Assembly (NCBI GenBank): GCA_001870995.2 | Contig: MLAV02000009.1 | Coordinates: forward strand, 206,516 to 270,515 | Direction: 5' to 3' | Origin: Chitinophaga sp. CB10 | GTDB taxonomy: Bacteria; Bacteroidota; Bacteroidia; Chitinophagales; Chitinophagaceae | DNA: 64,000 nt | Part shown: positions 35,753 through 44,929 of the stretch, in pieces | Numbering within the stretch: position 1 is the first letter of the stretch | Layout: each line of letters begins with the position of its first letter | Notes under the pieces: generated by a model | What the model was told of the DNA's origin: nothing | Seen by the model: the letters and a program-made list of their open reading frames with translations, nothing else | The model's database searches: none | Made by a program: the position numbers and the translations under genes

Positions 35753-36994
35753 CTACTCGGCTAATAATTTATCAATCAATCGGTTGAAGTTGTATTTGAA
35801 TTCCTCGTAATGCTCGCCGGTACCGGGGCCGTTAAACCCGGTATGGACCTCGCTTACGTTGCCTTTTTTGTCCACGAATATGGTGGTCGGGAACCCTTTG
35901 ATACCGGTCAGCTGCGGAAGGGTTTTAGCGGCCTTTTCCGGGTCGCCGGGGGTCACGCCGGTGATCAGTACCGGGTACTGCACATCAAAGCGTTTCAGGA
36001 AGCCGGAGAGGCTTTTTTTGGATTTCTGGAAATCGGTGGTACGTTCATAGGCGAGGCCCAGCACTTCCACTCCCCTGTCTTTATTCTTTTTATACCAATC
36101 GCTCAGGTAGCCGGTTTCATCCATACAGTTGGGGCACCAGGAGCCCATGAGGGTGATCACCACGACTTTGTTCTTAAAGCGTTCATCCTTCAGGCTTACG
36201 AGCTGGCTGTCCAGGTCCGGGAAGGCGAAGGTCAGCGGGCCGGCGCCGGGCTTCACGGTAGCGAGGGTGGTTTCGTCCTGCAGGCGGGCGGAATCGTCCC
36301 GGTGGGCGCTCCACGATTCCTTCCCTTCGCCGATGCCGGCGAAGAAGGTACCGTCCACGATGCTGTCCCCACGGAGCAGCGCGGTAAACAGGTAGGCATG
36401 CGACCCGTCGAAGGTGGAGAGTTTCAGCGTGTCCTTATTCAGTACCCCGTCGAGGAAGCGGTAATCGCCGGTAGTGGTGAGGAAGGTACCTACCACGCGG
36501 TTGCCGGCTTCCTGCCTGAACTCCCCGATGGCGTAGGAGGAATCGTTTTTCTCCTTCCCTACAAACCAGGTTGACCAGCGGCCGGTGATCTTTCCTTCCG
36601 GCGCGGCGGATACCGGGAATCTTTCCGGCGTATCCGCGCTGGCGGTAAACGGAATGCTGACGTCTTTATCTGCCAGGTGGCGGGTCCAGGCGCCTTCCAT
36701 CCTGCCGCCTTCTTTCAGTACCGCTTTAAAGTCGGAATCGAAGAAAGGCATTTTGACGAATATTGAGTCGCCCTGCTGCTTTACGTTATCCACCAGCAGG
36801 CGGTCGTTCGCATTGAGGATATACCATACCTTTTGACCGGCGGTATCCTTTACTTCAAAGTTGAACACGATGTCCGCCCCATCGGCGCGGTGCAGCTTCG
36901 CCTGCCAGGTACCGTTTTTCAAATCCTTTACGGCAGCCGTTTTACATGCGGCGAGGGATAGTCCTGCCAACAGGCAGCTCCATAATTTCTTCAT
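35753..36994 (-). CDS. TlpA/ResA-like thiol-disulfide oxidoreductase lipoprotein
   Basis: A 413-residue lipoprotein (lipobox LAAC, Cys17). The N-terminal 230 residues are beta-rich and unassigned, with two internally similar segments (KLHRADGADIVFNFEV and GRWSTWFVGKEKNDSS). The C-terminal thioredoxin fold has the redox motif WCPNC (Cys287, Cys290) and the cis-proline loop GFPTTIF. Such proteins reduce or exchange disulfides in periplasmic clients, for example in cytochrome c maturation. It is 16 bp after yggS on the same strand, so the two are likely cotranscribed. Confidence 0.85.
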   Translation of the reverse strand: MKKLWSCLLAGLSLAACKTAAVKDLKNGTWQAKLHRADGADIVFNFEVKDTAGQKVWYILNANDRLLVDNVKQQGDSIFVKMPFFDSDFKAVLKEGGRMEGAWTRHLADKDVSIPFTASADTPERFPVSAAPEGKITGRWSTWFVGKEKNDSSYAIGEFRQEAGNRVVGTFLTTTGDYRFLDGVLNKDTLKLSTFDGSHAYLFTALLRGDSIVDGTFFAGIGEGKESWSAHRDDSARLQDETTLATVKPGAGPLTFAFPDLDSQLVSLKDERFKNKVVVITLMGSWCPNCMDETGYLSDWYKKNKDRGVEVLGLAYERTTDFQKSKKSLSGFLKRFDVQYPVLITGVTPGDPEKAAKTLPQLTGIKGFPTTIFVDKKGNVSEVHTGFNGPGTGEHYEEFKYNFNRLIDKLLAE

Positions 36995-37010
36995 AGCAAA
37001 AACCTATTTG

Positions 37011-37697
37011 TTATTTGTGGTAGTTTCTTTCTCCAAACAGCAGGCTGCCGATGCGGATCATAGTGCTGCCTTCTTCGAGGGCGATATGATAGTCGGCGCT
37101 CATACCGGTGGAGCGTTCTTTAAAGTAGTCCTGTTCGCTGAAATATTGACGCTTTACCGTATCGAAGATAGCTTTTACCTGTTGAAATTCTCTACGGATC
37201 TGTTGCTGATTGTCGGTATTGGTGGCCATGGCCATGAGTCCGGCGATGCGCACGCCGCTGAATGCGGCCTGCTCGTGTTTCCAGCCATCCAGCAAGGCAT
37301 AGAGTTCGGAGGTATCCATGCCGAATTTTGTTTCTTCCGCTGCTACGTGGAGTTGCAGCAGGCAGTTGACGGTGCGGTTATGTTTGAGCGCCTGTTTGTT
37401 GATTTCCGCCAGCAGTTTAAAGCTGTCCACAGCATGGATGGTATGTACAAACGGGGCGATATATTTTACCTTGTTGGATTGGAGGTGGCCAATGAAGTGC
37501 CATTCAATATCAGCGGGCAGGGAGGCCTGTTTATCTACCAGTTCCTGCACATAGTTTTCGCCGAAGATGCGTTGGCCCTGTTGGTAAAGTTCCCGGATGT
37601 CTTCTACGGGCTTGGTCTTTGAAACAGCTACCAGTCGTGCGTTATAGGGTACCAGTTCTGCGAGTACCTGTTGATATGCGGTCAGATTAATTGCCAT
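37011..37697 (-). CDS. YggS/PLPBP family pyridoxal-phosphate homeostasis protein
   Basis: A 228-residue TIM-barrel protein binding PLP at Lys27 (LVAVSKTKP). Family marks are FGENYVQEL, HFIGHLQSNKVKYI, SMGMS-like STGMSADYHIALEEGSTMIRIGSLLFG at the phosphate site. It helps control free PLP and amino-acid balance; no enzymatic reaction is established. The ATG at 37697 is used because the upstream extension to 37766 is proline-rich and unlike the family. It is followed by the TlpA-like gene. Confidence 0.92.
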   Translation of the reverse strand: MAINLTAYQQVLAELVPYNARLVAVSKTKPVEDIRELYQQGQRIFGENYVQELVDKQASLPADIEWHFIGHLQSNKVKYIAPFVHTIHAVDSFKLLAEINKQALKHNRTVNCLLQLHVAAEETKFGMDTSELYALLDGWKHEQAAFSGVRIAGLMAMATNTDNQQQIRREFQQVKAIFDTVKRQYFSEQDYFKERSTGMSADYHIALEEGSTMIRIGSLLFGERNYHK

Positions 37698-37794
37698 GGG
37701 GCAAAAATAGGGAAAGTTTTGGTGGGGAGTGGGAGGTTTGCTCGCAAAGGGAGGGGTTGCTCGCAAAGGGGCGTAAGGTGGCTAAGGGCGCAAA

Positions 37795-37842
37795 GGATGG
37801 GGATGAGGATGGGGATGAGGATGGGGATGGGGATGGGGATTT
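37795..37842. repeat. GGATGG/GGATGA hexanucleotide repeat
   Basis: Eight head-to-tail hexamers, seven GGATGG or GGATGA and a last degenerate GGATTT. Just before it TTGCTCGCAAAGGG occurs twice (37738-37751 and 37757-37770). The array lies between the acyl-CoA dehydrogenase 3' end and yggS, about 100 bp upstream of the yggS ATG. Confidence 0.9.
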
Positions 37843-37863
37843 GGGTTGTTCTTGGAAGGAGGA

Positions 37864-37888
37864 AGCCCCGTAGGGTTAGTACGGGGCT
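37864..37888. terminator. Hairpin after the acyl-CoA dehydrogenase gene
   Basis: AGCCCCGTA (37864-37872) pairs with TACGGGGCT (37880-37888), 7-nt loop. There is no clear T run, so termination is likely but not assured. Confidence 0.5.
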
Positions 37889-37902
37889 GGTTATGTTTGT
37901 AA

Positions 37903-37934
37903 TGAATTTGAATATGAATATGAATATGATTATG
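37903..37934. repeat. TGAATA hexanucleotide repeat overlapping a stop codon
   Basis: About five TGAATA-like units. The right end includes the stop codon of the acyl-CoA dehydrogenase gene (37930-37932 on the minus strand). Confidence 0.8.
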
Positions 37935-39069
37935 CTAAGATAGAACGAGCGATGACGATGCGCTGTACTTCGGAAGTACCTTCGTAGATCTGGGTGATCT
38001 TGGCATCGCGCATGAGGCGTTCTACATGGTATTCTTTTACGTAGCCGTATCCGCCGTGTACCTGTACTGCTTCGGTGGTTACCCACATGGCGGTTTCGGA
38101 GGCGAAGACTTTAGCCATGGAGCCGCTCAGGGTATAATCCAGGTGATGGTCTTTTTCCCAGGCAGCTTTGAGGCAGAGCAGGCGGCTGGCTTCTATTTTG
38201 GTAGCCATATCTGCCAGTTTGAACTGGATGGCCTGGTGCTGGCTAATTTCCTTGCCGAAAGCTTTTCTTTCCCTGGAGTATTTCAGCGCCAGCTCGTAAG
38301 CGCCGCTGGCGATACCCAAAGCCTGTGAGGCAATACCAATACGGCCTCCGGCGAGGGTTTTCATGGCAAATTTGAATCCGAAGCCATCTTCGCCTATACG
38401 GTTCTCCTTAGGCACTTTCACATCCTGGAACATGATACTATGGGTATCACTGCCACGGATACCCAGTTTATTTTCCTTTGGCCCTATGGTTACGCCGGGG
38501 CTGTCCTTCTCCACAATAAAAGCATTAATACCCTTACTGCCTTTTTCAGGATGCGTTTGCGCAATCACCAGGTAAGTGCTGGCGGAGTTACCATTTGTAA
38601 TCCAGTTTTTGGTACCGTTGAGGAGATAGTAATCTCCTTTATCTTCCGCGGTGGTACGCTGGGAAGTAGCGTCGGAACCGGCTTCCGGCTCGCTGAGCAG
38701 GAAAGCGCCGATCACTTCTCCTTTGGCCAGCGGCACCAGGTATTTTTGTTTCTGCTCTTCCGTACCGAATGTTTCCAGGCCCCAGCAAACCAGGGAGTTG
38801 TTAACACTCATCACTACGGAGGCAGAGGCATCGATTTTGGAAATTTCCTCCATGGCAATCACGTAGGAGATGGTATCCAGTCCGGCGCCGCCGTATTTAG
38901 GACTCACCATCATCCCCAGAAAGCCCAGTTCACCCAGCATTTTAATCTGTTCTTTAGGGAAGATCTGTTTTTCATCCCTTTCTATTACTCCCGGCAGCAG
39001 CTCGTTCACGGCGAAGTCCCGTGCGGCTTTGCGTATCATAAGGTGTTCTTCTGTGAGCTGATAATCCAT
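37930..39069 (-). CDS. Acyl-CoA dehydrogenase
   Basis: FAD enzyme that introduces the alpha-beta double bond into acyl-CoA, passing electrons to ETF. The 379-residue length and the sequence MDYQLTEEHLMIRKAARDFA fit short/butyryl-chain members. Visible motifs are GAFLLSEPEAGSDA (flavin contact), WITNG, KLGIRGSDTHSIMFQDV, and the catalytic glutamate in the IYEGTSEVQRI region near residue 363. The ATG at 39069 is preferred to one ten codons upstream. It is monocistronic; the enoyl-CoA hydratase of the same pathway is encoded at 54.6 kb. Confidence 0.93.
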   Translation of the reverse strand: MDYQLTEEHLMIRKAARDFAVNELLPGVIERDEKQIFPKEQIKMLGELGFLGMMVSPKYGGAGLDTISYVIAMEEISKIDASASVVMSVNNSLVCWGLETFGTEEQKQKYLVPLAKGEVIGAFLLSEPEAGSDATSQRTTAEDKGDYYLLNGTKNWITNGNSASTYLVIAQTHPEKGSKGINAFIVEKDSPGVTIGPKENKLGIRGSDTHSIMFQDVKVPKENRIGEDGFGFKFAMKTLAGGRIGIASQALGIASGAYELALKYSRERKAFGKEISQHQAIQFKLADMATKIEASRLLCLKAAWEKDHHLDYTLSGSMAKVFASETAMWVTTEAVQVHGGYGYVKEYHVERLMRDAKITQIYEGTSEVQRIVIARSILA

Positions 39070-39313
39070 TAATTGTTGTTGTTTTAGTGTGATTAACACA
39101 AATTATCCATAAATCAGGAGCTAAAAAAATGCATCCCGGAAAATTCAAACTTGTTTACCAGATGGAGAAATTTATTGAATAAATCGATGTAAGAAGGCAG
39201 CTGTTATTGGATATAGTCTATTTTAAACGCTTTGTTTTAAAAGCGGTACACCTCAGCTGCTTTGCCCGTTCAGGTAAAATCCATTAGCTTGCTATCTGGC
39301 ATATTCCCTTTTT

Positions 39314-40261
39314 ATGAAGAATATCAAGATAATAGAAGTAAAATCTGAGATTGGCGCAGGAACGCGCGGCGCGAGTTTAGGCGTGGAAGCCATTAAAATT
39401 GCCGCCCTGGATTTCATGAGCAACTTCTTTGTTCACTTTCCTACTGAATCCATAGAAACCGAGAACAAACTGTTGTTTGAACCCATCGAATCCCCTTACG
39501 CCAAAAGAATAAAAGGTACGGTGGCGATGTACGAGCGCATCAGCAAGAGTGTATGCGAAACCGTTAAAGCCAACTGGTTCCCCGTAGTGCTCTCCGGCGA
39601 TCATAGCACGGCAGGGGCCACCATCGCGGGATTGAAAATGGCGCATCCGAAATCCAAGCTGGGCGTCATCTGGATCGATGCCCATGCGGACCTGCACACG
39701 CCTTATACCACGCCTTCCGGCAACATGCACGGCATGCCGCTGGCTACGGCCATTGCAGAGGATAACCTGGATTGCAAGGTGCATGATATTGATGAACAGA
39801 CTTCCAAGATGTGGAATGCGCTGAAGAACATCGGCAAGATAGCGCCAAAGGTATTGCCGGAAGATATTGTATTCATCTCCCTGCGGGACTATGAGAAGGA
39901 GGAAGACTACCTGATCCGGCAGTACGGCATGAAAGTATTCACGACCAGCGAAGTAAGGCGTAAAGGGCCGGAAGCCATCTCCCGGTCGGTGTTCCGCTAC
40001 CTGAGCGATTGCGATTACATCTACGTATCGTTTGATGTGGACAGCCTGGACTCCTCTATTTCCAAAGGCACGGGAACGCCGGTAAGCAATGGCCTGCGGG
40101 AACGCGAAGCGGAGGACCTGATCAGTAAATTCATGCAGCACCGCAAGATCTGCTGCTTTGAGATCACGGAGGTGAACCCTACGCTCGACAGGGAGAACCT
40201 GATGGCGGAGATAGCCTTCAATATATTGCAGCGCAGCGTGAATGTGCTGATGATGAACTGA
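39314..40261 (+). CDS. Arginase/agmatinase family ureohydrolase
   Basis: A 315-residue binuclear manganese hydrolase. Metal ligands are seen as SGDHS (His97), WIDAHADLHTP (Asp122, His124, Asp126) and SFDVDSLD (Asp241, Asp243). SGNMHGMPLA and CCFEITEVNP are further family blocks. The N-MHGMPLA form with a substrate-loop SGN favours arginase (arginine to ornithine and urea), but formimidoylglutamase or agmatinase cannot be fully excluded. The neighbours give no pathway clue. Confidence 0.88.
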   Translation: MKNIKIIEVKSEIGAGTRGASLGVEAIKIAALDFMSNFFVHFPTESIETENKLLFEPIESPYAKRIKGTVAMYERISKSVCETVKANWFPVVLSGDHSTAGATIAGLKMAHPKSKLGVIWIDAHADLHTPYTTPSGNMHGMPLATAIAEDNLDCKVHDIDEQTSKMWNALKNIGKIAPKVLPEDIVFISLRDYEKEEDYLIRQYGMKVFTTSEVRRKGPEAISRSVFRYLSDCDYIYVSFDVDSLDSSISKGTGTPVSNGLREREAEDLISKFMQHRKICCFEITEVNPTLDRENLMAEIAFNILQRSVNVLMMN

Positions 40262-40280
40262 TACGGCACGTACAGCCGGC

Positions 40281-41366
40281 CTAGTTAATCTTGTAATACG
40301 CCATCAGCCAGCCGGTTACATCGCTGTAGGAGTGGATTCCACGGCGCTGGTTGTTGGCCTTGAGGTACTGATCATAAAACATAGTACCGTATTCATCGGC
40401 TTTGCCTTCGTATTTACTGTAGAACTGCACTATGAACCGGTAATCCTCCTTTATGCCGGGCATCGTCCTTTCCCATACATTCTTTGCCAGCGTGGAATCG
40501 CGGTGGCCCAGCTGGCGTACGCTGTACAGGAACATTTCCAGGTTGGCGGCATAACGGAAACGGTTATCCGCAGCGTTGGCGGCAGTCAGGTAGCCGACGA
40601 AGTTGGCGTCTTCCTCGGGGGCGTAGCCCAGCTGGTGGGCAATTTCGTGGCAGGTGATAAAGGGCTGCAGTACGTGGGGGGCTTCGGTATTCACCTGGGC
40701 CTCGTTGGTCCAGGGGTTGAGGTAGCCGGTAACGCCCAGGTAGTTGAGCCAGTTGCCAAACATAGCGCGTTTCACGCTGGGGCGTTTATAGGAAAAGGCC
40801 GGCCAGTGGGCGGCGGCGGAGTCGTACGCCTGTATGGCCCGTTTGAATACCGGCACGGGGCTGGGGTCAGCCATGATCACGTTCAGCGTATCGCCGGTGA
40901 GGGCTTTTTCCCTGTTTACCAGATGCAGGAGGGTATCGGAAAGCTGGTACAGCTGCCGGGTATCGTACCGGCCGGTGATCAGCCCGGTGTCCCGCTGCAG
41001 GGGCTTCCGGTCATAATTGAGCCCCCAGAGTACGAGGAAGGCGAGATAAAGATTCAGCAGCACATGAATACCCCTGACGAGCAGGTAACCTGCATCGGGC
41101 CAGGCCATGCGCAGGAGTTTATAACATAGTTTTAACAAATAAAATATTCCTGTTATAATCCAGGCGACATAAATTACGTCGCCAACACTGAAAGGCACTA
41201 TACCTGTGATTTGTCTAAAAGCTGCGCTGGTCCACTTATACCACCCATGAAAGTAAAAGTATTCGAAGCGGTAACTCCAGGCCATTAATCCTTTTAACAA
41301 CAGTATAGCCGCAAGTGTTAGTACAATACGGAGAACCTTTATTCTAAACTTGGTTTTTAATTCCAT
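40281..41366 (-). CDS. DUF3810 membrane protein with HEIAH zinc motif
   Basis: A 361-residue protein with three membrane helices (about 11-30, 62-83, 97-117) and an extracytoplasmic domain carrying a metalloprotease-like motif CHEIAHQLGYAPEEDANFVGYL (His240, Glu241, His244, and a downstream glutamate as likely third ligand). DUF3810 is unassigned; the motif suggests a membrane-bound zinc peptidase. Its ATG is only 12 bp from the divergent fructosamine kinase ATG. Confidence 0.85.
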   Translation of the reverse strand: MELKTKFRIKVLRIVLTLAAILLLKGLMAWSYRFEYFYFHGWYKWTSAAFRQITGIVPFSVGDVIYVAWIITGIFYLLKLCYKLLRMAWPDAGYLLVRGIHVLLNLYLAFLVLWGLNYDRKPLQRDTGLITGRYDTRQLYQLSDTLLHLVNREKALTGDTLNVIMADPSPVPVFKRAIQAYDSAAAHWPAFSYKRPSVKRAMFGNWLNYLGVTGYLNPWTNEAQVNTEAPHVLQPFITCHEIAHQLGYAPEEDANFVGYLTAANAADNRFRYAANLEMFLYSVRQLGHRDSTLAKNVWERTMPGIKEDYRFIVQFYSKYEGKADEYGTMFYDQYLKANNQRRGIHSYSDVTGWLMAYYKIN

Positions 41367-41378
41367 ACAATAAGGATC

Positions 41379-42257
41379 ATGATAGATGAATCTTTACAAA
41401 TATTGCTTGGCGGAGCTATATCTGAAAAACTGCAAATAAAAGTACACATTAATGAGGCAAAAAGCGTCAACGGCGGGGATATAAATAAAACATTCCGCAT
41501 AGGCACCAACGAAGGATATTTCTTTTTGAAATTAAATAATGCAGCGTTGTACCCGGACCTGTTTGAGCAGGAGTATGCGGGGTTGACGGAGCTGCGCAAG
41601 GCGCAGGCGCTGGCTGTACCCAAGCCGCTGGCTTACGGGGAAGTGGCGGGCAAAACCTTCCTGTTACTGGAATTTATCAACAAGGGCACGGCCATCGGGG
41701 ATTTCTGGGAAAATTTTGCGGCCGGGTTGTGCAGGCAGCATATGGTTACGCATCCGCACTTTGGTTATGTGAGCCCGAATTACATTGGCACTTTAAAGCA
41801 ATACAATACGCCTTACAGCAGTTGGCCGGTATTTTATGCTTTCAACCGGCTGATGCCGCTGACGAAGCTGGCGTACGACAAAGGCATTTTTGAAGCGGCG
41901 ACGGTAAAGCAGATGGAGCGGTTGTGCAAGCAGCTGCCGCAGCTGTTCCCGGCGGAGAAGCCGGCGTTGCTGCACGGGGACCTCTGGTCCGGCAACTTTA
42001 TGATTGGCCCAGACGGGCGGGCCTGTATTTATGATCCTTCGGTGTATTACGGCCACCGGGAGATAGACCTGGCGATGACGCGGTTGTTTGGCGGATTTGA
42101 TACCCGTTTTTACTATGCTTATCAGTCCATATACCCACTGGCGCCGGGCTGGCAGCAACGGATAGGCGTTTGTCAGCTCTATCCCCTGCTCGTGCATACG
42201 ATCCTGTTTGGCGGCAATTATTACAACAGCGTAAAGGAGGTGCTGGCCTCCTATTGA
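41379..42257 (+). CDS. Fructosamine/ketosamine-3-kinase family protein
   Basis: A 292-residue aminoglycoside-kinase-fold enzyme expected to phosphorylate sugar-amine adducts on proteins so that they decompose (deglycation). Features are the ATP-site lysine (FFLKLNN, Lys51), HGDLWSGN with catalytic Asp201, and DPSVYYGHREIDLAMT with the metal-binding Asp219. The MIDESLQILL start is 12 bp from a divergent ATG, so each promoter must lie within the neighbouring gene or be extremely compact. It ends 3 bp before the stop codon of the convergent hybrid kinase, without a terminator between. Confidence 0.9.
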   Translation: MIDESLQILLGGAISEKLQIKVHINEAKSVNGGDINKTFRIGTNEGYFFLKLNNAALYPDLFEQEYAGLTELRKAQALAVPKPLAYGEVAGKTFLLLEFINKGTAIGDFWENFAAGLCRQHMVTHPHFGYVSPNYIGTLKQYNTPYSSWPVFYAFNRLMPLTKLAYDKGIFEAATVKQMERLCKQLPQLFPAEKPALLHGDLWSGNFMIGPDGRACIYDPSVYYGHREIDLAMTRLFGGFDTRFYYAYQSIYPLAPGWQQRIGVCQLYPLLVHTILFGGNYYNSVKEVLASY

Positions 42258-42260
42258 GGA

Positions 42261-44681
42261 TTATTTGAGGCCGTTGGCTTCGATGAATTTGCGCATTTTT
42301 TCATATTCGGCATTTACGATCGGGTAGTATTTATTCATATCGGCTACAATTTCGTTGTACAGGCGGGTGATCTCTTCCTTGCGCTGGTCCTGGTCAGTGA
42401 TGAGCAGGCCTTCCAGGAGCTGAATTTTTTCCGTGATCCAGGTGAGGCCTACCATGGCGAAGTTAGGTTTGAGTTTGTGCAGGTTGAATTTCATGGTAGT
42501 CCAGTCGTCCTTTGCGAGCAGGTCGCCTATTTTACCGATTTCATCGCGGATGATGCGGATAAAGATTTCGAAGAGGTCGGCGGCATAGGAAATATTATTT
42601 TCATACAGTCCGTTGAGGAACTGTACGTTCAGGTCAGGATTAAAATCATAGCCGCTTATATTCTGCACTTCTTCCATTATTAATTCTGTTTCGTCTTCGT
42701 TTAGATATTTGTTAAACACCTGTAACAACTGGTCTGGTGTGTAAGGTTTGATCAATATATCGGTGATACCTGCGGCGCGGGCCATGGAGGCGGTACTTTC
42801 CATAGCGACGGCGGTGGTGGCGATAACGGGTGTTGCTACGTTCGGGAGGGCTTCATTTGCTCTTATTTTCTGGGCCAGTTCCAGTCCGTTCATACCGGGA
42901 ATCCTGATATCCATGAGTATCAGGTCGTACTGGCGCGATTCCAGGAAATAGGTAGCATCAGGGCCGTTGGTGGCAACATTGTAACTGATTTTGTATTTCT
43001 GCAGCAGGCTCATGATATAGCGGAGGTTCATCTGGTTATCTTCCACTACCAGGATCCTGGCGTTTTCGAATGTACGCTGTTTTAGTTTGGTACCGGGTTT
43101 CCGGTTACCGGCTGCCAGGGGTTTACCGGTATCAATAAAGGGGAGTTTAAAGCAGAATACCGTTTGGAACCCGGTCATTTCTTCCACTGTGATGGTACCT
43201 CCCTGCAATTCAACCAGTTGTTTGGCGATGGCCAGTCCCAGTCCTGTACCTCCGTATTGTTCACGTATATCTCCTTCTGCCTGTTTATAGTTCAGGAAAA
43301 TATGTTCCAGTTTATCTTTTTTGATGCCTATACCGGTATCGCATACACGAAAGCTGATCCATGATTTGTGATTGAGCCAGCTGTCCTGGTGAATGCGTAT
43401 GGCTATTTCTCCTTCCGTTGTGAACTTCTCTGCATTACCTAACAAATTGAGTAATATTTGGTTCAGGAGCATATTATCTCCAATGAGCCAGGTATTGATG
43501 GCAGAATCGAGTTCGGTGGTAATTTTTACAGGCCGGCGGCCGAGTTTCAGTTCAAAGGTATGCCGCAGGGATTGAATCAGTTCCCTCAGATTGAATTCCC
43601 GTTGGTTTACCTGGAATTCCCCTGCTTCGATGCGGGAAATATCGAGAATATCGCTGACAATACCCAGCAGTATGCCGGAGGAGTGTTTGAGCAGGTTGAT
43701 ATATTCCTTTTGCTGTGCATCGAGTTGGGTTTCTTCCAGGAGGTGGGCCATACCGATGATGGCGTTGAGCGGGGTACGGATTTCGTGGCTCATGCTGGCG
43801 AGGAATTCCTTTTGGGCCTGCCGGGCTTCTTCGGCGGAGCGGCGGGCGTTTTCGAGGTCCTGCTGGAGCAGTTTCTGCCGGGTGATATCCATATGCACGG
43901 CGGCCCCGCCGATGATTTTTCCGGATTGGTCGTACACGTTGGTGGAGCTGCATACGACCCATCTGCGGGAGCCGTCTTTGAGTACCACTTCCAGGTCGTA
44001 CAGGAGGGGCACGTTATGATCGAGCCTTCTTTTGCGGAGGGCTTTGGCGTAGAGTTTCTTTTCTGCGGGCACGAATACTTCCGTGAGGTTTTTGCCGATC
44101 AGCTCCTCTTCCCTGTAGCCGGAGAGGCGGCAAAAGCTTTCGTACACGCGGGTGATATTGCCTTCCAGGTCCGTTTCGCACATGGCGGCGTTGAGATTAT
44201 TGAGGACGGTGCGGAACTTCTGTTCATTGAGGCGGATGGCTTCCTGGACGCTGCTGCGGCGGGTGACGTCCACGATCTGCCAGATGCAGCCCATGAACCG
44301 GGTACCCTGGAATACGGGCAGGTGGGTAACTTCCCGGAACTGGCCGTTGAGGAAGGGCAATTCCCAGCCGAACCAGGGCTTTTTGTCCTTACGGAGGGTC
44401 CGCAATTGTTTGCTGAAGGCGGCCGGGTTGGCGAGCAGGGGCGTAACGGCGGCGATCATGCGGGTGAAGGAGTCCCCGGGGCGGATGAGGTCGCCCGTGT
44501 GCTGACGGAGGATATCATTGATCCAGATACAGCGGTAGTGTTCGTTAGTCACGAGTATTCCGGCATTATTATGCTGTAGCCAGGCGGTGATGGGCATGGA
44601 AAACAAGTCGGCTGCGCCATTGTTGGCGGCGCCGGCTGCAGGAGCATTGTTTTTTACTGCTTCTTTTCCTATGGGCTTCAT
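42261..44681 (-). CDS. Hybrid sensor histidine kinase (PAS-PAS-HK-REC-HPt)
   Basis: An 806-residue multi-step phosphorelay protein without membrane helices, so probably cytoplasmic. Order: PAS-like (25-140), PAS/PAC (150-270; ends GGAAVHMDITRQK), coiled linker, HisKA with His299 in FLASMSHEIRTPLN, HATPase with CDTGIGI and GGTGLGLAI, receiver domain with Asp591 in LILMDIRIPGMNG and KPYTP, and a C-terminal HPt with His735 in FNLHKLKPNF. The final response regulator is not in this window. Internal transfer from His299 to Asp591 to His735 is the expected route. Confidence 0.93.
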   Translation of the reverse strand: MKPIGKEAVKNNAPAAGAANNGAADLFSMPITAWLQHNNAGILVTNEHYRCIWINDILRQHTGDLIRPGDSFTRMIAAVTPLLANPAAFSKQLRTLRKDKKPWFGWELPFLNGQFREVTHLPVFQGTRFMGCIWQIVDVTRRSSVQEAIRLNEQKFRTVLNNLNAAMCETDLEGNITRVYESFCRLSGYREEELIGKNLTEVFVPAEKKLYAKALRKRRLDHNVPLLYDLEVVLKDGSRRWVVCSSTNVYDQSGKIIGGAAVHMDITRQKLLQQDLENARRSAEEARQAQKEFLASMSHEIRTPLNAIIGMAHLLEETQLDAQQKEYINLLKHSSGILLGIVSDILDISRIEAGEFQVNQREFNLRELIQSLRHTFELKLGRRPVKITTELDSAINTWLIGDNMLLNQILLNLLGNAEKFTTEGEIAIRIHQDSWLNHKSWISFRVCDTGIGIKKDKLEHIFLNYKQAEGDIREQYGGTGLGLAIAKQLVELQGGTITVEEMTGFQTVFCFKLPFIDTGKPLAAGNRKPGTKLKQRTFENARILVVEDNQMNLRYIMSLLQKYKISYNVATNGPDATYFLESRQYDLILMDIRIPGMNGLELAQKIRANEALPNVATPVIATTAVAMESTASMARAAGITDILIKPYTPDQLLQVFNKYLNEDETELIMEEVQNISGYDFNPDLNVQFLNGLYENNISYAADLFEIFIRIIRDEIGKIGDLLAKDDWTTMKFNLHKLKPNFAMVGLTWITEKIQLLEGLLITDQDQRKEEITRLYNEIVADMNKYYPIVNAEYEKMRKFIEANGLK

Positions 44682-44872
44682 CGTTTGATGGAATAGGGGG
44701 ACTAAGGGTTTTCAATATTTACTGGCGTTGCGAAAATGGCGCTGGAATACCGGCAGAAAAACTTACCTTTGCTATTCGCGCTTGTCCGCAGGGACAGCAA
44801 TATGGTTGATATTTTATTATTATATAAATATATATTAAATATAATATCAATAGTGAACAAATTTAGGAAATT

Positions 44873-44902
44873 TTTGCAATTGCAAATATTTAATTACCTT
44901 TG
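44873..44902 (+). promoter_or_regulatory. Bacteroidota promoter of the yceD-rpmF-plsX operon
   Basis: TTTG (44873-44876) and TACCTTTG (44895-44902) are separated by 18 bp, a near-perfect -33/-7 pair. The ATG follows 27 bp later. Confidence 0.75.
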
Positions 44903-44929
44903 CATCCCTCTAAAAGTGAGGATATTGAT

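Noticed and set aside
43458..44579. 373-codon open frame antisense to the hybrid kinase
   Set aside because: Low-complexity Gly/Phe/Glu composition typical of a GC-biased shadow frame.
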